A program made the position numbers and the translations under genes. The notes beneath the pieces were generated by a model. The model was not told where the DNA came from and did not search any database. It was given only the letters and a program-made list of their open reading frames with translations. Positions 35,447-43,757 of a DNA stretch of 64,000 nt are shown piece by piece (within the stretch, counting starts at the first letter, position 1; the number at the start of each line of letters is the position of its first letter). Source of the stretch: G963664115 sp965263045 (GTDB taxonomy: Bacteria; Acidobacteriota; Terriglobia; 20CM-2-55-15). The DNA is taken from positions 27,687 through 91,686 of the forward strand of contig CBDHGK010000031.1 in the NCBI GenBank assembly GCA_965263045.1, in the 5' to 3' direction.

Positions 35447-36166
35447 TTAGTTGGCCGGGACCGTAGAGAACACTTCCCCTACAAATCTCAGTCCGACCGT
35501 TCCGAATTTCTCGGATACTTCATTCCTGATTTCGAGAATTCCCTTTGAGCCGCTGGGTATATTAGCCAACTCCTCAAGAAGGAAGAAGGCCCGATTTGAC
35601 CGCTCTGGAACGGTAACAGTAGCGGTGATGTCGACTCTTCCAGCCGACTTGAATGTCAGCACAAAATTAGATGGAAGACTTCCCAGGTTCGCTATCGCTA
35701 CTCCGAATCGAGCACCGCCAGACATATCGACAAGGAAATCCGCAGTACGGGAAAACCCCTCTTCTGACGAAAACACCGTGGCCTCTCCGAATAGTTGGCC
35801 CTCTGGTGTGTAGTAACTGAAAACGAGATGGGCATCCACATTCGCGTCGCACTCCATTACTGCGTATCCAGTCGTTATAGGCTGTTTACCATCGGTCGAT
35901 TCGATCCAATAGCCGTCTCCCCTAGACATTTTAAATGTAAACGAGTTGGTCTTTCCCGATCCGAAATCGGCTTCGAGTCCCTGTAGGTTGACCTCGCAGT
36001 TTGCACCAAAAGGGAGCCAAGGAGCCGCTGCAATCGTTGACGTGTAGTACCAGCCGTTTGTGAAAAATCCGTCAGCAATGTGAGGGAAGATATGTGTCCT
36101 AGATTGAGCGTAGGACACTGTTGGTAAGCCGAGAATAAGCAAGCAGCATGCAATGTACCGTTTCAT
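35447..36166 (-). CDS. Small secreted protein consisting of one HFADG module
   Basis: 239 aa from ATG 36166 (GGAG about 12 bases upstream). Signal peptide MKRYIACCLLILGLPTVSYA. The mature protein is essentially a single HFADG-type module: THIFPHIADGFFTNGWYYTS at the start and VGLRFVGEVFSTVPAN at the very C-terminus, so it defines the minimal length of the module as about 215 residues. Exported; function unknown. It stands alone, with a transposase remnant upstream. Confidence 0.8.
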   Translation of the reverse strand: MKRYIACCLLILGLPTVSYAQSRTHIFPHIADGFFTNGWYYTSTIAAAPWLPFGANCEVNLQGLEADFGSGKTNSFTFKMSRGDGYWIESTDGKQPITTGYAVMECDANVDAHLVFSYYTPEGQLFGEATVFSSEEGFSRTADFLVDMSGGARFGVAIANLGSLPSNFVLTFKSAGRVDITATVTVPERSNRAFFLLEELANIPSGSKGILEIRNEVSEKFGTVGLRFVGEVFSTVPAN

Positions 36167-36274
36167 GGATGGGGCGTCTCCTTCGTTCGCCCAGTGGTCA
36201 GTATAGCCTTTGATCAGCGACAATCGAAATTCCCGGCCGTATTGCCTCATTTGAAAATGTTACCGAAAGACCGG

Positions 36275-37277
36275 TCAAACGGGAGAGTTCTTCCCGCCGT
36301 CGAGGCTGTGGGAAAGTGGGAAACTCGAAGAGTTTTCCAAGGTCGCGGAGCGACCGCCTGTTCCACAGGCCCCGTCGCCCGCAGATGCTGAAGCCGGGCG
36401 GACCCGATCCAGTTCGAGCCATTCGCCATCGAAAGTCTCCAGAATCTGACGCCGCCATTCGCGCACGCGCCGCTGCAGGGTCCGTAACTGACCGTTGGGA
36501 TAACGTCCCGGGTGCCGCTGCTGAAGCTCAAGCAACAGCGACTTTGATGTCCGCCCAGGACCGGATTCAAGCCATGACCGCATCTCCTCCCAGACGCCGC
36601 CGAACGGGTCCGGGCGAGTACGCCATGGACACGCGTTGTTTCCGTGTTTTGCGATACTGGCGCCTGATTCGTTGCTCGAAGTCGGGATCTGGGAGTTCCG
36701 CCTCAATCAGGGCTCGGTCTGCATCTGCGCCGCAATTCGGGGACACAAGGGCGGCGCGCACGATGTCGTCGGTTGGCGTGGCAGAGGCCAGTTCCTTCGC
36801 ATGTCTCCAGAATGCATCCTGGAGTTTCTCGGGCTGTCGTAGGAGATCGACCGGATCCGAACGTTGGTAAATCGCAGCAAGGCGATCGCGAACCTCCGGG
36901 CCGAGCGCATCCGAATTCGAGAGCCGTTGATAGGGCGTTTGCGCGATATCGTAGCGTTTCGTCACCTGCGATCCATCGCGAGTCCTGGTCGTGAGCTTCA
37001 TGGACGGTTGGAAGAAGTTCACGTAGAACCGGACGACCCGATAGAGTTCGGCAAGCTGTCTATAGGCCAATGAGCCTTCGTAGCGGTCGTAGCCGACCAA
37101 TTGGCGGACGATCGAGCCGTTCTTCTGTTCGACGAAGCACTGGTCGTTCTTCCGGCGCGCCCGGCCTCGGGTGAATTGAATCGTTTCACGCTCGCAGTAG
37201 GCGAGGATTCCGTGCAGTGTTGAGATGCGCCATATCCCATTATCGCCAAGTCCCTTCGCTATCTGCACCAGAACCAA
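36275..37277 (-). pseudogene. Integrase-core transposase remnant (5'-truncated, frameshifted)
   Basis: First part, 36567-37277, keeps the end of an rve-type core (GDNGIW ... RKNDQCFVEQKNGSIVRQLV and YVNFFQPSMKL) but has lost the N-terminal half. Around 36600-36650 it shifts frame to WRTRPDPFGGVWEEMRSWLE ... NGQLRTLQRRVREWRR, the usual C-terminus of the same transposase type. Confidence 0.8.
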
Positions 37278-37583
37278 TTACAGGAGCAGGTGCAGCGGCT
37301 CGAAGAATCGGTCAAGGACTTGAAGCCGGAGCGCTGGCCGAGGATTTGAAGCAGCAAGTCAAGCTCTTGAGGAGGGACTACAGAGAGATCGCCAAAGCGT
37401 TGAGCGGGGTTTAAACGTGATCCGGAAGAGGCAGCAGCAGCGGCGGGAACGGCAGCGCGGGCCGGAGCGCGACTTTAGTCCCAGCCGCTAGGGCTAGGTT
37501 TGGTCTTTCTTGGAGGCGTGAGAGAATGGGCAGAACGGATTGGGAGGAAAGGGAGCGACGAAACCATGGAAGATGGAGGCGGG
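37278..37583. other. Gene-less stretch with ORF scraps
   Basis: About 300 bp. Plus-strand fragments such as YLHQNQLQEQVQRLEESVKD (about 37257) and LKQQVKLLRRDYREIAKALS (37347-37410) look like pieces of helical proteins, but neither has a start or context. Confidence 0.35.
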
Positions 37584-37868
37584 ATGGACGTGCAAGAAGC
37601 CGTACAAACGGCGAAAGAATACATAAACAAAATTTTTGAAAATGAAAACATCCAGTGGGTAGGTCTCGAAGAGATTGTATTTGATGACGCGAGCGATAGC
37701 TGGAAAGTGACCATCGGCTTCTCTCGGGCATGGGGCCTCGTGCCCACCGTGTCGGCAGCCGTCGGAGACAGGAGCGCGCGAGTATTCAAGGTTGTTCAAA
37801 TTGATGACCATACAGGTCGTATCGTATCCCTGACCGATCGCGCTCTGCTCAACGCGAATTTGAGATGA
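37584..37868 (+). CDS. Small PepSY-like protein, possible partner of PIN protein
   Basis: 94 aa from ATG 37584, chosen for the GGAGG 5 bases upstream; ATG 37566 is an alternative. VQEAVQTAKEYINKIF, then FDDASDSWKVTIGFSR and FKVVQIDDHTGRIVSL give an alpha-beta pattern like a single PepSY/YpeB-type unit. The stop overlaps the next start (ATGA), so it is translationally coupled to a PIN-domain protein. That arrangement suggests an antitoxin-like role, but no DNA-binding motif is visible. Confidence 0.65.
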   Translation: MDVQEAVQTAKEYINKIFENENIQWVGLEEIVFDDASDSWKVTIGFSRAWGLVPTVSAAVGDRSARVFKVVQIDDHTGRIVSLTDRALLNANLR

Positions 37869-38317
37869 TGCGCCGGACGGGAACGTTCATCGATGCGAAT
37901 CTACTTGCGGTGCTTGTCGTTGGATTAGTAGATCGAAAGTTGGTTGGTAAACGTCGCCGAACGAGGACATTTACGCCGGAAAATTACGACCGTCTTCTCG
38001 TGGAGATCGGGGATCTCCCAATACTTGTTACGCCGAATACGCTTACCGAAGCGTCCAATCTGCTCGAGGACCCCGAAGACACTCGATTTCTTGACCAGCT
38101 CCGGGTCCTCATCGAAATAAGCAAGGAGATTGTCGTCGACAGTTCCACCGCCGCGCAGAACAGCGATTTCACACGGCTTGGACTAGCCGACACCGCGCTT
38201 CTGGAGGTCATCTCGGCGGAACGGCCACTGTTCACCGTGGATTCCGCGCTTTACAGAGCTGCTCTGTCAAAGGGAGAGGCGAGCGCGGTCAACTTCACGT
38301 ATCTCCAGAACTTGTAG
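37865..38317 (+). CDS. PIN-domain protein (putative VapC-like RNase)
   Basis: 150 aa. The acidic residues expected of a PIN nuclease are present: TFIDANLLAVL (D9), NTLTEASNLLE (E), LGLADTALLEV (D) and LFTVDSALYRAA (D). It is slightly longer than typical VapC. Coupled by a four-base overlap to the small gene upstream, as in toxin-antitoxin pairs, although that partner is not a classical VapB. It would cleave RNA in the cytoplasm if active. Confidence 0.75.
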   Translation: MMRRTGTFIDANLLAVLVVGLVDRKLVGKRRRTRTFTPENYDRLLVEIGDLPILVTPNTLTEASNLLEDPEDTRFLDQLRVLIEISKEIVVDSSTAAQNSDFTRLGLADTALLEVISAERPLFTVDSALYRAALSKGEASAVNFTYLQNL

Positions 38318-38328
38318 CCGGTCGACGA

Positions 38329-38412
38329 AATGGCAACTCTCTGTACTACAGCGACAACCTGGACATTCTCCAACGCTACATTCAGGACGAGAATGTTGGC
38401 CTGGTCTTCAAG
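38329..38412 (+). pseudogene. DNA methyltransferase N-terminal scar
   Basis: NGNSLYYSDNLDILQRYIQD followed by ENVGLVFKSN resembles the start of N4/N6 DNA methyltransferases, where the next residues would be the catalytic (D/N)PP(F/Y) motif. That motif is missing and similarity ends after ~28 codons. Confidence 0.45.
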
Positions 38413-38439
38413 AGCAACCACCTACAACAGGAGTCACAC

Positions 38440-39465
38440 ATGGGCGGATTGTTGATTCTCATAAGTATGGTGACGGGAACGGTGGCGTTCCTCTCACTCA
38501 TTCGACCGCGACCGCGTTTCTGGTTGCCAACCCGCAACCGAGCAGCCGTTGTGTGGGTTGCGTCATTCGTACTGTTTGCCGTCGGTGGGTCATTACTTCC
38601 AGTCCCCACGCCAGAAACGCAGCCGGAAGAGTCGGCGTTGCGGGGAGTAACAGATACAGAGGTCGCCTCAGAAGCCACGGGAATCGTGGCCGACCGAGAG
38701 GAAGATCCCGATGCGATGAATATTGGAAACAATGAACAGGAAACACCTTGTATCCCGAGGAAGCTCTCGGAGGCATCAATGGAACTCGTGCGATTGTACG
38801 ACCAACTCCATACATTCAAAGACGACACCGCATTCCTCGATAGGGGGTTCTCGCAGGCAGGCCCGTACTATGCCTGGATGGAGGCGGTGAAAGCGCATCA
38901 GGACGCCAACCCAGGATGGGTGCTGTTCGATGAGCTGGGGTTCGCCGCCAACGAGGTGCTGATGCTCGGCATGGACTACACCTACGAAGATCCCGGCGCG
39001 TCCGCCCTGTCGGCGATTGAGTTCTTTGAAACAAAAATCCAGGCTGGCTTAGCTCTTACCAGATGCGTTGAGCCGAGGACGGCGGTGCAGGACATCGCCA
39101 GTACGAGCGCCGAGGCCCGGCGAGCCTATGTCAACCCACTGGCCCGGCCGCCTGCGGCGGCCGACGATATCGACGAGCGGGTTCTCAATCCCTGCATCGC
39201 CGCTGGGATCGCACGCAATCCCGAGCTGGACGGCGTCACGCCCTGGGAGATCCGCAACATCTATCCGGAGACCTACGATCCGCTCGTGGTCCAGTTGCGG
39301 GCGCAGGCCGCGCCGATACTGGTGGAGTTCGGCGACGACGCGCGCGCCAGGAACATCCTTCTCGACAGGTTCCGTGACGACTGTATCCGGGGGGCGCACG
39401 GGGAGACGGAACCCGTGGACTGGTCTGAGGCCAAAGTCCGCGAGTTGTTGTCGATCCCGCAATGA
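38440..39465 (+). CDS. Membrane-anchored hypothetical protein
   Basis: 341 aa. Two N-terminal hydrophobic segments (LLILISMVTGTVAFLSLI and VVWVASFVLFAVGGSLL) are followed by a Pro/Glu-rich linker and a soluble domain (about 100-341) rich in aromatic and acidic residues, e.g. FDELGFAANEVLMLGMDYTY. AGGAG precedes the ATG. No enzyme motif was found and the family is not recognised. A 22-bp stretch of it (38909-38930) is exactly repeated downstream at about 39555-39576. Confidence 0.65.
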   Translation: MGGLLILISMVTGTVAFLSLIRPRPRFWLPTRNRAAVVWVASFVLFAVGGSLLPVPTPETQPEESALRGVTDTEVASEATGIVADREEDPDAMNIGNNEQETPCIPRKLSEASMELVRLYDQLHTFKDDTAFLDRGFSQAGPYYAWMEAVKAHQDANPGWVLFDELGFAANEVLMLGMDYTYEDPGASALSAIEFFETKIQAGLALTRCVEPRTAVQDIASTSAEARRAYVNPLARPPAAADDIDERVLNPCIAAGIARNPELDGVTPWEIRNIYPETYDPLVVQLRAQAAPILVEFGDDARARNILLDRFRDDCIRGAHGETEPVDWSEAKVRELLSIPQ

Positions 39466-39728
39466 CATGAGCCACTCGTTACTGGCTCGGGCCAAAGTTC
39501 CGCTTCGCTCGGCTTCATGGCGCGGCTGCTGACGCTCTGCTCCCTCCCGCGAAGAACCCAGGATGGGTGCTGTTCGTCAACTGCTGTTCGGTTTTCCCGT
39601 AGACCGTCTGCGGTGGGCCGGAGGAGTACGATCAAGCTGCTTATCGTTTGGTTATGAGAGGTGTGCCTGTTCTTGTCTGGGGAACGTGGGAGAATAAGCC
39701 GATGCAGCTGATCTGATGGAAGAAAAGC

Positions 39729-39863
39729 ATGAACCTTAATCTGTTTGAACTGGTGGCTTCCACTGTCCTGATTCTAAGTATTAAGCGAATATTTGAATGG
39801 CTGACGGCTCCCGGTGGCCCAATTAGTAAGTGGAAAGAGAAGCCTTCGAACCGACGTATTTGA
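39729..39863 (+). CDS. Possible 44-aa membrane peptide
   Basis: ATG 39729 with GGAAG nearby. The peptide reads MNLNLFELVASTVLILSIKR, then a short basic/Trp tail ending KPSNRRI. One membrane helix followed by positive charges is typical of small inner-membrane proteins or type I toxins, but nothing identifies it. Confidence 0.35.
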   Translation: MNLNLFELVASTVLILSIKRIFEWLTAPGGPISKWKEKPSNRRI

Positions 39864-39909
39864 GTGGAGGCTTCTTCATTTGTTCTGCGGGTGATTCGGT
39901 GCCCGGTAT

Positions 39910-40335
39910 CTACACCGATCTGTTTGCAGCCGGTTGCCCTGGACGGGCCGTGTTTTGCCGGTTCCGCTCTGGATCGCTCCTGACCCAGATATTCCGATCC
40001 ACCGGCTCACCTTCGCAGATCGCTTCCAGAACAGCCAACAGATGCTCCCGAGTGATATCGGAAGGCGTATACGGTTGCCAGTCGGGATTGAACAGGACTT
40101 CGGCTTCCGGTTCCTTCAGACCCAGCCATCGGGCAACCCACTCGAATCGCTCGATATCGTCAGACGCTTCCTTCCGGCCATCGGGTTCGTAGCGCGGGTT
40201 CGTTTCAGGTGCGTATCCTCCGATATCGGATGCCGCCCGAAGGATCTTCTCCATGTCAAATCCGTCCGCGATTCGGACCGCTTCCACCAGCCGCTTCACA
40301 TTGTCAACGTTCACACTTCGCACCGATGCAGTCAC
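39910..40335 (-). CDS. Hypothetical soluble protein
   Basis: 141 aa with segments such as VKRLVEAVRIADGFDMEKIL, FEWVARWLGL and ITREHLLAVLEAICEGEPV. Acidic, mostly helical, no signal or membrane segment. Codon use looks real. Not recognised. A short frame upstream (40304-40507) overlaps its start by 32 bases. Confidence 0.55.
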   Translation of the reverse strand: MTASVRSVNVDNVKRLVEAVRIADGFDMEKILRAASDIGGYAPETNPRYEPDGRKEASDDIERFEWVARWLGLKEPEAEVLFNPDWQPYTPSDITREHLLAVLEAICEGEPVDRNIWVRSDPERNRQNTARPGQPAANRSV

Positions 40336-40507
40336 TTATTTCTCCCCGGATGGCGATCGCCAGTAAGTCTGCAAAGATCCAATCATGACCCAATGGTATG
40401 GCCATTGCCAAGAGCGACAGTTCCTGGAGCAATGCTCGCCGGTGAGTTGTACGATCCATGGGCCATACCGACCGTTGGAATTTGGTCTGAAGACGGTGGG
40501 TACTCAT
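40304..40507 (-). CDS. Possible 67-aa hypothetical protein
   Basis: From ATG 40507 (GGGAAG about 8 bases upstream), MSTHRLQTKFQRSVWPMDRT. The middle has a Leu-rich helix (RRALLQELSLLAMAIPLG). Overlaps the next gene's start. No family recognised; it may be spurious. Confidence 0.3.
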   Translation of the reverse strand: MSTHRLQTKFQRSVWPMDRTTHRRALLQELSLLAMAIPLGHDWIFADLLAIAIRGEISDCIGAKCER

Positions 40508-40770
40508 TTTTCTTCCCTTTCTGATGTAAGGAGCAGCGATGCTGTGGTTCGGGTACTGCAGGATCAGGCGCGACGCTTCGCCGGGGTGGTGGTGGAAGCA
40601 ACCTCGAATTGGTGACGGTCTGAGTTCTCCCATACCGGCTTCGGCCCCGCCCTACCAGAGCCTCGGCGCTGATGACGGCTCACAATCCCTCACGATCGGC
40701 GCTCATCGCAGTGCCGTAGCGTCGATGGCGCCCTGTCTGTGCGTTGACGCATTACCGCTCATGGGTGTCT

Positions 40771-41045
40771 TCACGGAATTGTTGGATCCGTCGTCGGAGT
40801 CACGGACAACTCCAGGGGCTGCCCGTCCTGCCCCGTGAACCGGATCACCCCGGACGCTGTCTGGCCCGGGGAACCGCTGAAGAGAATGAACTGGGTCGTC
40901 CAGCCGCCGGAATCCACAAAATGGGGGAAGAACAGGCCGGATGTGGTGGGGGCCACGTTTTCATCCACCGGCGGAGTCGTCGTGACCAGAATGTCACCGC
41001 GTTGCTTGATCGCCAGCCGAAGGCCGACGGCGGAACGGCTACGCG
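40771..41045 (-). pseudogene. HFADG-module fragment
   Basis: Minus frame reading SAVGLRLAIKQRGDILVTTT, then GLFFPHFVDSGGWTTQFILF and ASGVIRFTGQDGQPLEL. It matches the junction between two modules of the 1524-aa protein (VVGLRLRINENGELKMTTT ... FFAHLADSEGWSTQFILFSG). Both ends are missing, so it is a remnant of a lost paralogue. Confidence 0.75.
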
Positions 41046-41326
41046 AGCAGGATAAAGAGGCGTGGGGGACGTCGCGGCCTGAGCGGGAGCGGCGGCTAAT
41101 GGTCGATATCTGGTATAAATGATTCCCGCAGCCGGACTGGATTGAGTCTCCGGCGGCGCGGGAAGCGCGGATAGATCAAGTGGCGAGAACGATGACACTA
41201 GACGCATTTGACTCGCGAACATGGGAATTGGAGTGCCCTAATCGGGAGGTCGCACGGCAGCGGGAGCAGCAGCCGGAGTGTGCCCGCGATCGTTGTCCAG
41301 AGAGGGACTACGGGCCGTCGCACTGA
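41038..41326 (+). pseudogene. Degraded unidentified ORF with in-frame TGA
   Basis: Plus frame LREQDKEAWGTSRPERERRL ... IWYK, TGA at 41120-41122, then 67 further codons in the same frame (FPQPDWIESPAAREARIDQV ... LECPNREVARQREQQPE) to TGA 41324-41326. The continuity across the stop suggests a nonsense mutation in an unknown protein. Confidence 0.3.
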
Positions 41327-41791
41327 TATCAGAGCGGCGTAGCCGCGTCACTTGCTCGGTCTTCATTCCAGATCAGGTACGAATCGGAACGGGAAGAAGA
41401 CGCGGCGAAGCGCCGGAGGAAGAACATAGAAGAGGCAAATGGGATCTCGGTGCCGATGCACAGGTGGTTCTTTCCTGTCCTGTTCACGCCCTTATTCTTT
41501 GGGCTCTTTGGCGATTTTGTGCGGGAGACGGGGGACCGGCTAAGGATCCTTTTTTCGGTTGATTCTCAGAGCCGAAGGCGGCTGACTGTGGTGTTCATTC
41601 CAGATCAGGTCTGAATCAGAACGGACGAATACTGCCGAACCGGAGCACTCATTGGTTTCGTGTATAAACGTGCTGATCGGACCGGCCACAATGGAAATCT
41701 CGGGTAAGACGACCAACACAAGAGGAGTGGCAATGAAACCATTTGGGATACTCGTCACGTTCGCAAAACTTCGAAGGAGAGGTCTATCGCT
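41327..41791. other. Gene-less stretch with two dispersed repeats
   Basis: Contains repeat copies at 41361-41394 and 41597-41624 (core ATTCCAGATCAGGT) and the T-rich GGATCCTTTTTTCGG at about 41546, which resembles GGATCCGTTTTTTTG at about 42833. No gene. The last ~100 bp lead into the secreted gene at 41792. Confidence 0.55.
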
Positions 41792-42208
41792 ATGCTGAGA
41801 TTAGTTGTCGGAGTAGTGCTGCTTTCATTGACCGCCATGAACACGGTCGCTCAAGAGGGTGCCACCGGAGTCCTGGTATTTGTGGAAGGGTCAACGGTAT
41901 CGAGCTTTAGCGGGTCTGGCGGCACTTGGGGAGGTAATATGGGCGGCACAACAGAGCCTCAAACCATCGAGGTTATGAAGCAGTTGCGCCGATTCTGTCC
42001 CAATGTCCGCATTACCGCCGACCGGGCAGCAGCGGATTTCCTGATCTTGCACGAGCGCCAGGCCGGAGGCACGTTTGGAGGGAACCGCAACAACGTTGCC
42101 GTGTTCGGCAAGGATGATTTGCTGGTCTATGCCGACGGCGCAAAGCAGCTCGACAACAGCGTGAAGGACCTCTGCGAGAGTGGGTTGTTGACCGGCCAAG
42201 CCGGATAG
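41792..42208 (+). CDS. Small secreted protein of unknown function
   Basis: 138 aa with signal peptide MLRLVVGVVLLSLTAMNTVA. The mature part has a Gly/Ser-rich strand (FSGSGGTWGGNMGGTTEP), a helix ending MKQLRRFCPNVRITADRAAA, and DFLILHERQAGG ... VAVFGKDDLLVYADGAKQLD. I know this layout from short exported proteins common in Acidobacteriota; the activity is unknown. GGAG lies upstream of the ATG. It appears intact within a decayed region. Confidence 0.7.
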   Translation: MLRLVVGVVLLSLTAMNTVAQEGATGVLVFVEGSTVSSFSGSGGTWGGNMGGTTEPQTIEVMKQLRRFCPNVRITADRAAADFLILHERQAGGTFGGNRNNVAVFGKDDLLVYADGAKQLDNSVKDLCESGLLTGQAG

Positions 42209-42421
42209 CCCCATCCCCTCATATATGATGCACGGCTGGAGTGGGCAGCAACAGTCACAGAGCGCGAAGCGGTTGGCGGACCCGTGACCGCGAGGACCGA
42301 GACGGAATGCTGTGCGCTCGAGGGGATGGGCGGTACCTATCCTCCCCAGGAGCAACTCTTCCGTTCGCCTTTCCGGCTTCCCCATGCGGATTTCCACTCA
42401 TCATTAGCCCGGGACCAGGGG
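42209..42421. other. Gene-less stretch after small secreted gene
   Basis: About 210 bp with no gene. It leads into a region of recombinase fragments; a partial inverted copy of the dispersed repeat follows at about 42500-42522. Confidence 0.4.
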
Positions 42422-42478
42422 CGCATCGACGCATTGCTGGACTCGCTGACAGCAGGTGATCGTCTGGTCGTCAGCGGC
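42422..42478 (+). pseudogene. Serine recombinase fragment
   Basis: RIDALLDSLTAGDRLVVS matches the segment before the conserved SELSRLGRS of resolvase catalytic domains (compare RLDDLMHVLQRGDRWVVSEL at 34505-34751). Only about 19 codons remain. Confidence 0.5.
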
Positions 42479-42559
42479 CAATCTCCGTGGTGTTGTGCCG
42501 GACCTGATTTGGAATGAAGACCGAATAAGAGGAAAAGCCATGCCGAAGGATGCGTTGAC

Positions 42560-42660
42560 GAGACGTCGAGGTCGGAGACCAGCAGGGTTCTGTCAGGAAC
42601 AAACGCTCGTTATAACCGAACAGTTTAGTAGCATTGAACGTGACGCATTCCATGGTTCAT
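42560..42660 (+). repeat. Recombinase-associated repeat, copy 2
   Basis: Inverted relative to 34740-34930 and similar to it. It contains GGTCGGAGACC, CTGTCAGGAACAAACG and GACGCATTCCATGG. Confidence 0.6.
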
Positions 42661-42704
42661 ATCTGTCAGATACAATACCCAAAGGCGTATTCCATGGTCA
42701 GGCC

Positions 42705-42815
42705 GTGAAAACCGTTGCCTATTTGAGAGTCTCGACGCGCTGCAAGACGTGGGCAGCCAGCGCCTTGCCATCCTTAGAGTACGCACGCAAACACAACTTC
42801 CTCATCGGCCCGCAG
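42705..42815 (+). pseudogene. Serine recombinase N-terminal fragment
   Basis: VKTVAYLRVST then, after a frameshift, LQDVGSQRLAILR. An overlapping frame gives LEYARKHNFLI. This is the start of the same resolvase type as at 34505-34751, truncated after ~35 codons. Confidence 0.65.
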
Positions 42816-42857
42816 GGCGCTGAGCGGCCCCAGGATCCGTTTTTTTGCGCCGGCTAG

Positions 42858-42975
42858 CTAGGAGCCTGTCGGGAATTGGCTCCCTCGAAGCAAGGATCAA
42901 CAACTTACGAGCCATCCCTGGTCTGTAAGTGGTTGATTCTTGGTTGCAGACTTCTTATTCCCGACAGGCTCCTAG
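42858..42975. mobile_element. MITE-like element with IS1182-type ends
   Basis: 118 bp flanked by CTAG on both sides. Terminal inverted repeats GAGCCTGTCGGGAAT / ATTCCCGACAGGCTC are perfect. They resemble the ends of the IS1182-family element at 62288-63842 (GAGTCTGCGCGGCA). The interior has no gene and is itself partly self-complementary (CAACAACTTAC / GTAAGTGGTTG). It is probably mobilised in trans. Confidence 0.7.
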
Positions 42976-42999
42976 AGGGATGCACGGCCCGCCCCACGC

Positions 43000-43597
43000 C
43001 AGGGCCGATCCGTGGTTCCCGAAGAAACACTGGCGTCGTACCGTCCTCTTGAAGATCCCAATAGCGCGGTTGAACATAGGACGAGCTTTCCTGCATCCGC
43101 GCTGAATGTGACCGCGAAGAGATCCCTTTCGATAGCGGCCAGATCGTCCATGTTCTGCTTTGCAACTTCTGGAAAGTTAACTGTGCTGACCTTCGGGTTC
43201 ATGTGGTGCACGTCATTCCGAAAGCTGCCCCATATTCTGACGAACGCGGCAGCGCACTCAGTCGAGATGATCTTCCGCTTGACGAGTATTCCCCAATGGC
43301 TGGGCGATTTATCTTTCTTTCACCGCCCTTCAACTCTTTCAGCTGAATCTGATTTCTTTCCAGCACGAAGCGCCATATGCCTTCGGTGACAGATTGCGAC
43401 ACCATCACTGCACTAAGCAGACACCCGTCGCGGTACAACTTGATGCACTCAGACGACGCCACTGCGAAATGGTGATTCGGGATGACGCCTTGGTGGGCTA
43501 CCTCGTTCGGTGTTTCCATGATGGTGTGCTCCGTTCGCACGCTGCTGCTCGAGCTAGACCCCGAGCCCTGAGCCGGGATTTCCATTTTCCCTGCCAC
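43000..43597 (-). pseudogene. Frameshifted gene of a conserved unknown family
   Basis: The N-terminal frame (from ATG 43597) contains FAVASSECIKLYRDGCLLSA and VTEGIWRFVLERN. Near 43320 the similarity passes to another frame: SHWGILVKRKIISTECAAAF, WGSFRNDVHHMNPKVSTVNF, MDDLAAIERDLFAV. Near 43075 it passes to a third: VQPRYWDLQEDGTTPVFLRE. Read together they give one ~200-aa protein of a family I recognise by HHMNP ... YWD..DGT.PV.LR but whose function is unknown. Two frameshifts make it a pseudogene. Confidence 0.7.
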
Positions 43598-43757
43598 CGG
43601 ATGGACAGGTTATACACCCGAAAGCCACAGCGCCCACGGAATCTTCTTCATCGCACATTCGTCCAGTTTTTGAGACCGTCATTTCAGCCCGCTCGCCCGA
43701 AACACTGAAACGGTTTTTCAAACGGGCTCACTCGCGACCAATAGAGCGTAAACTCTT

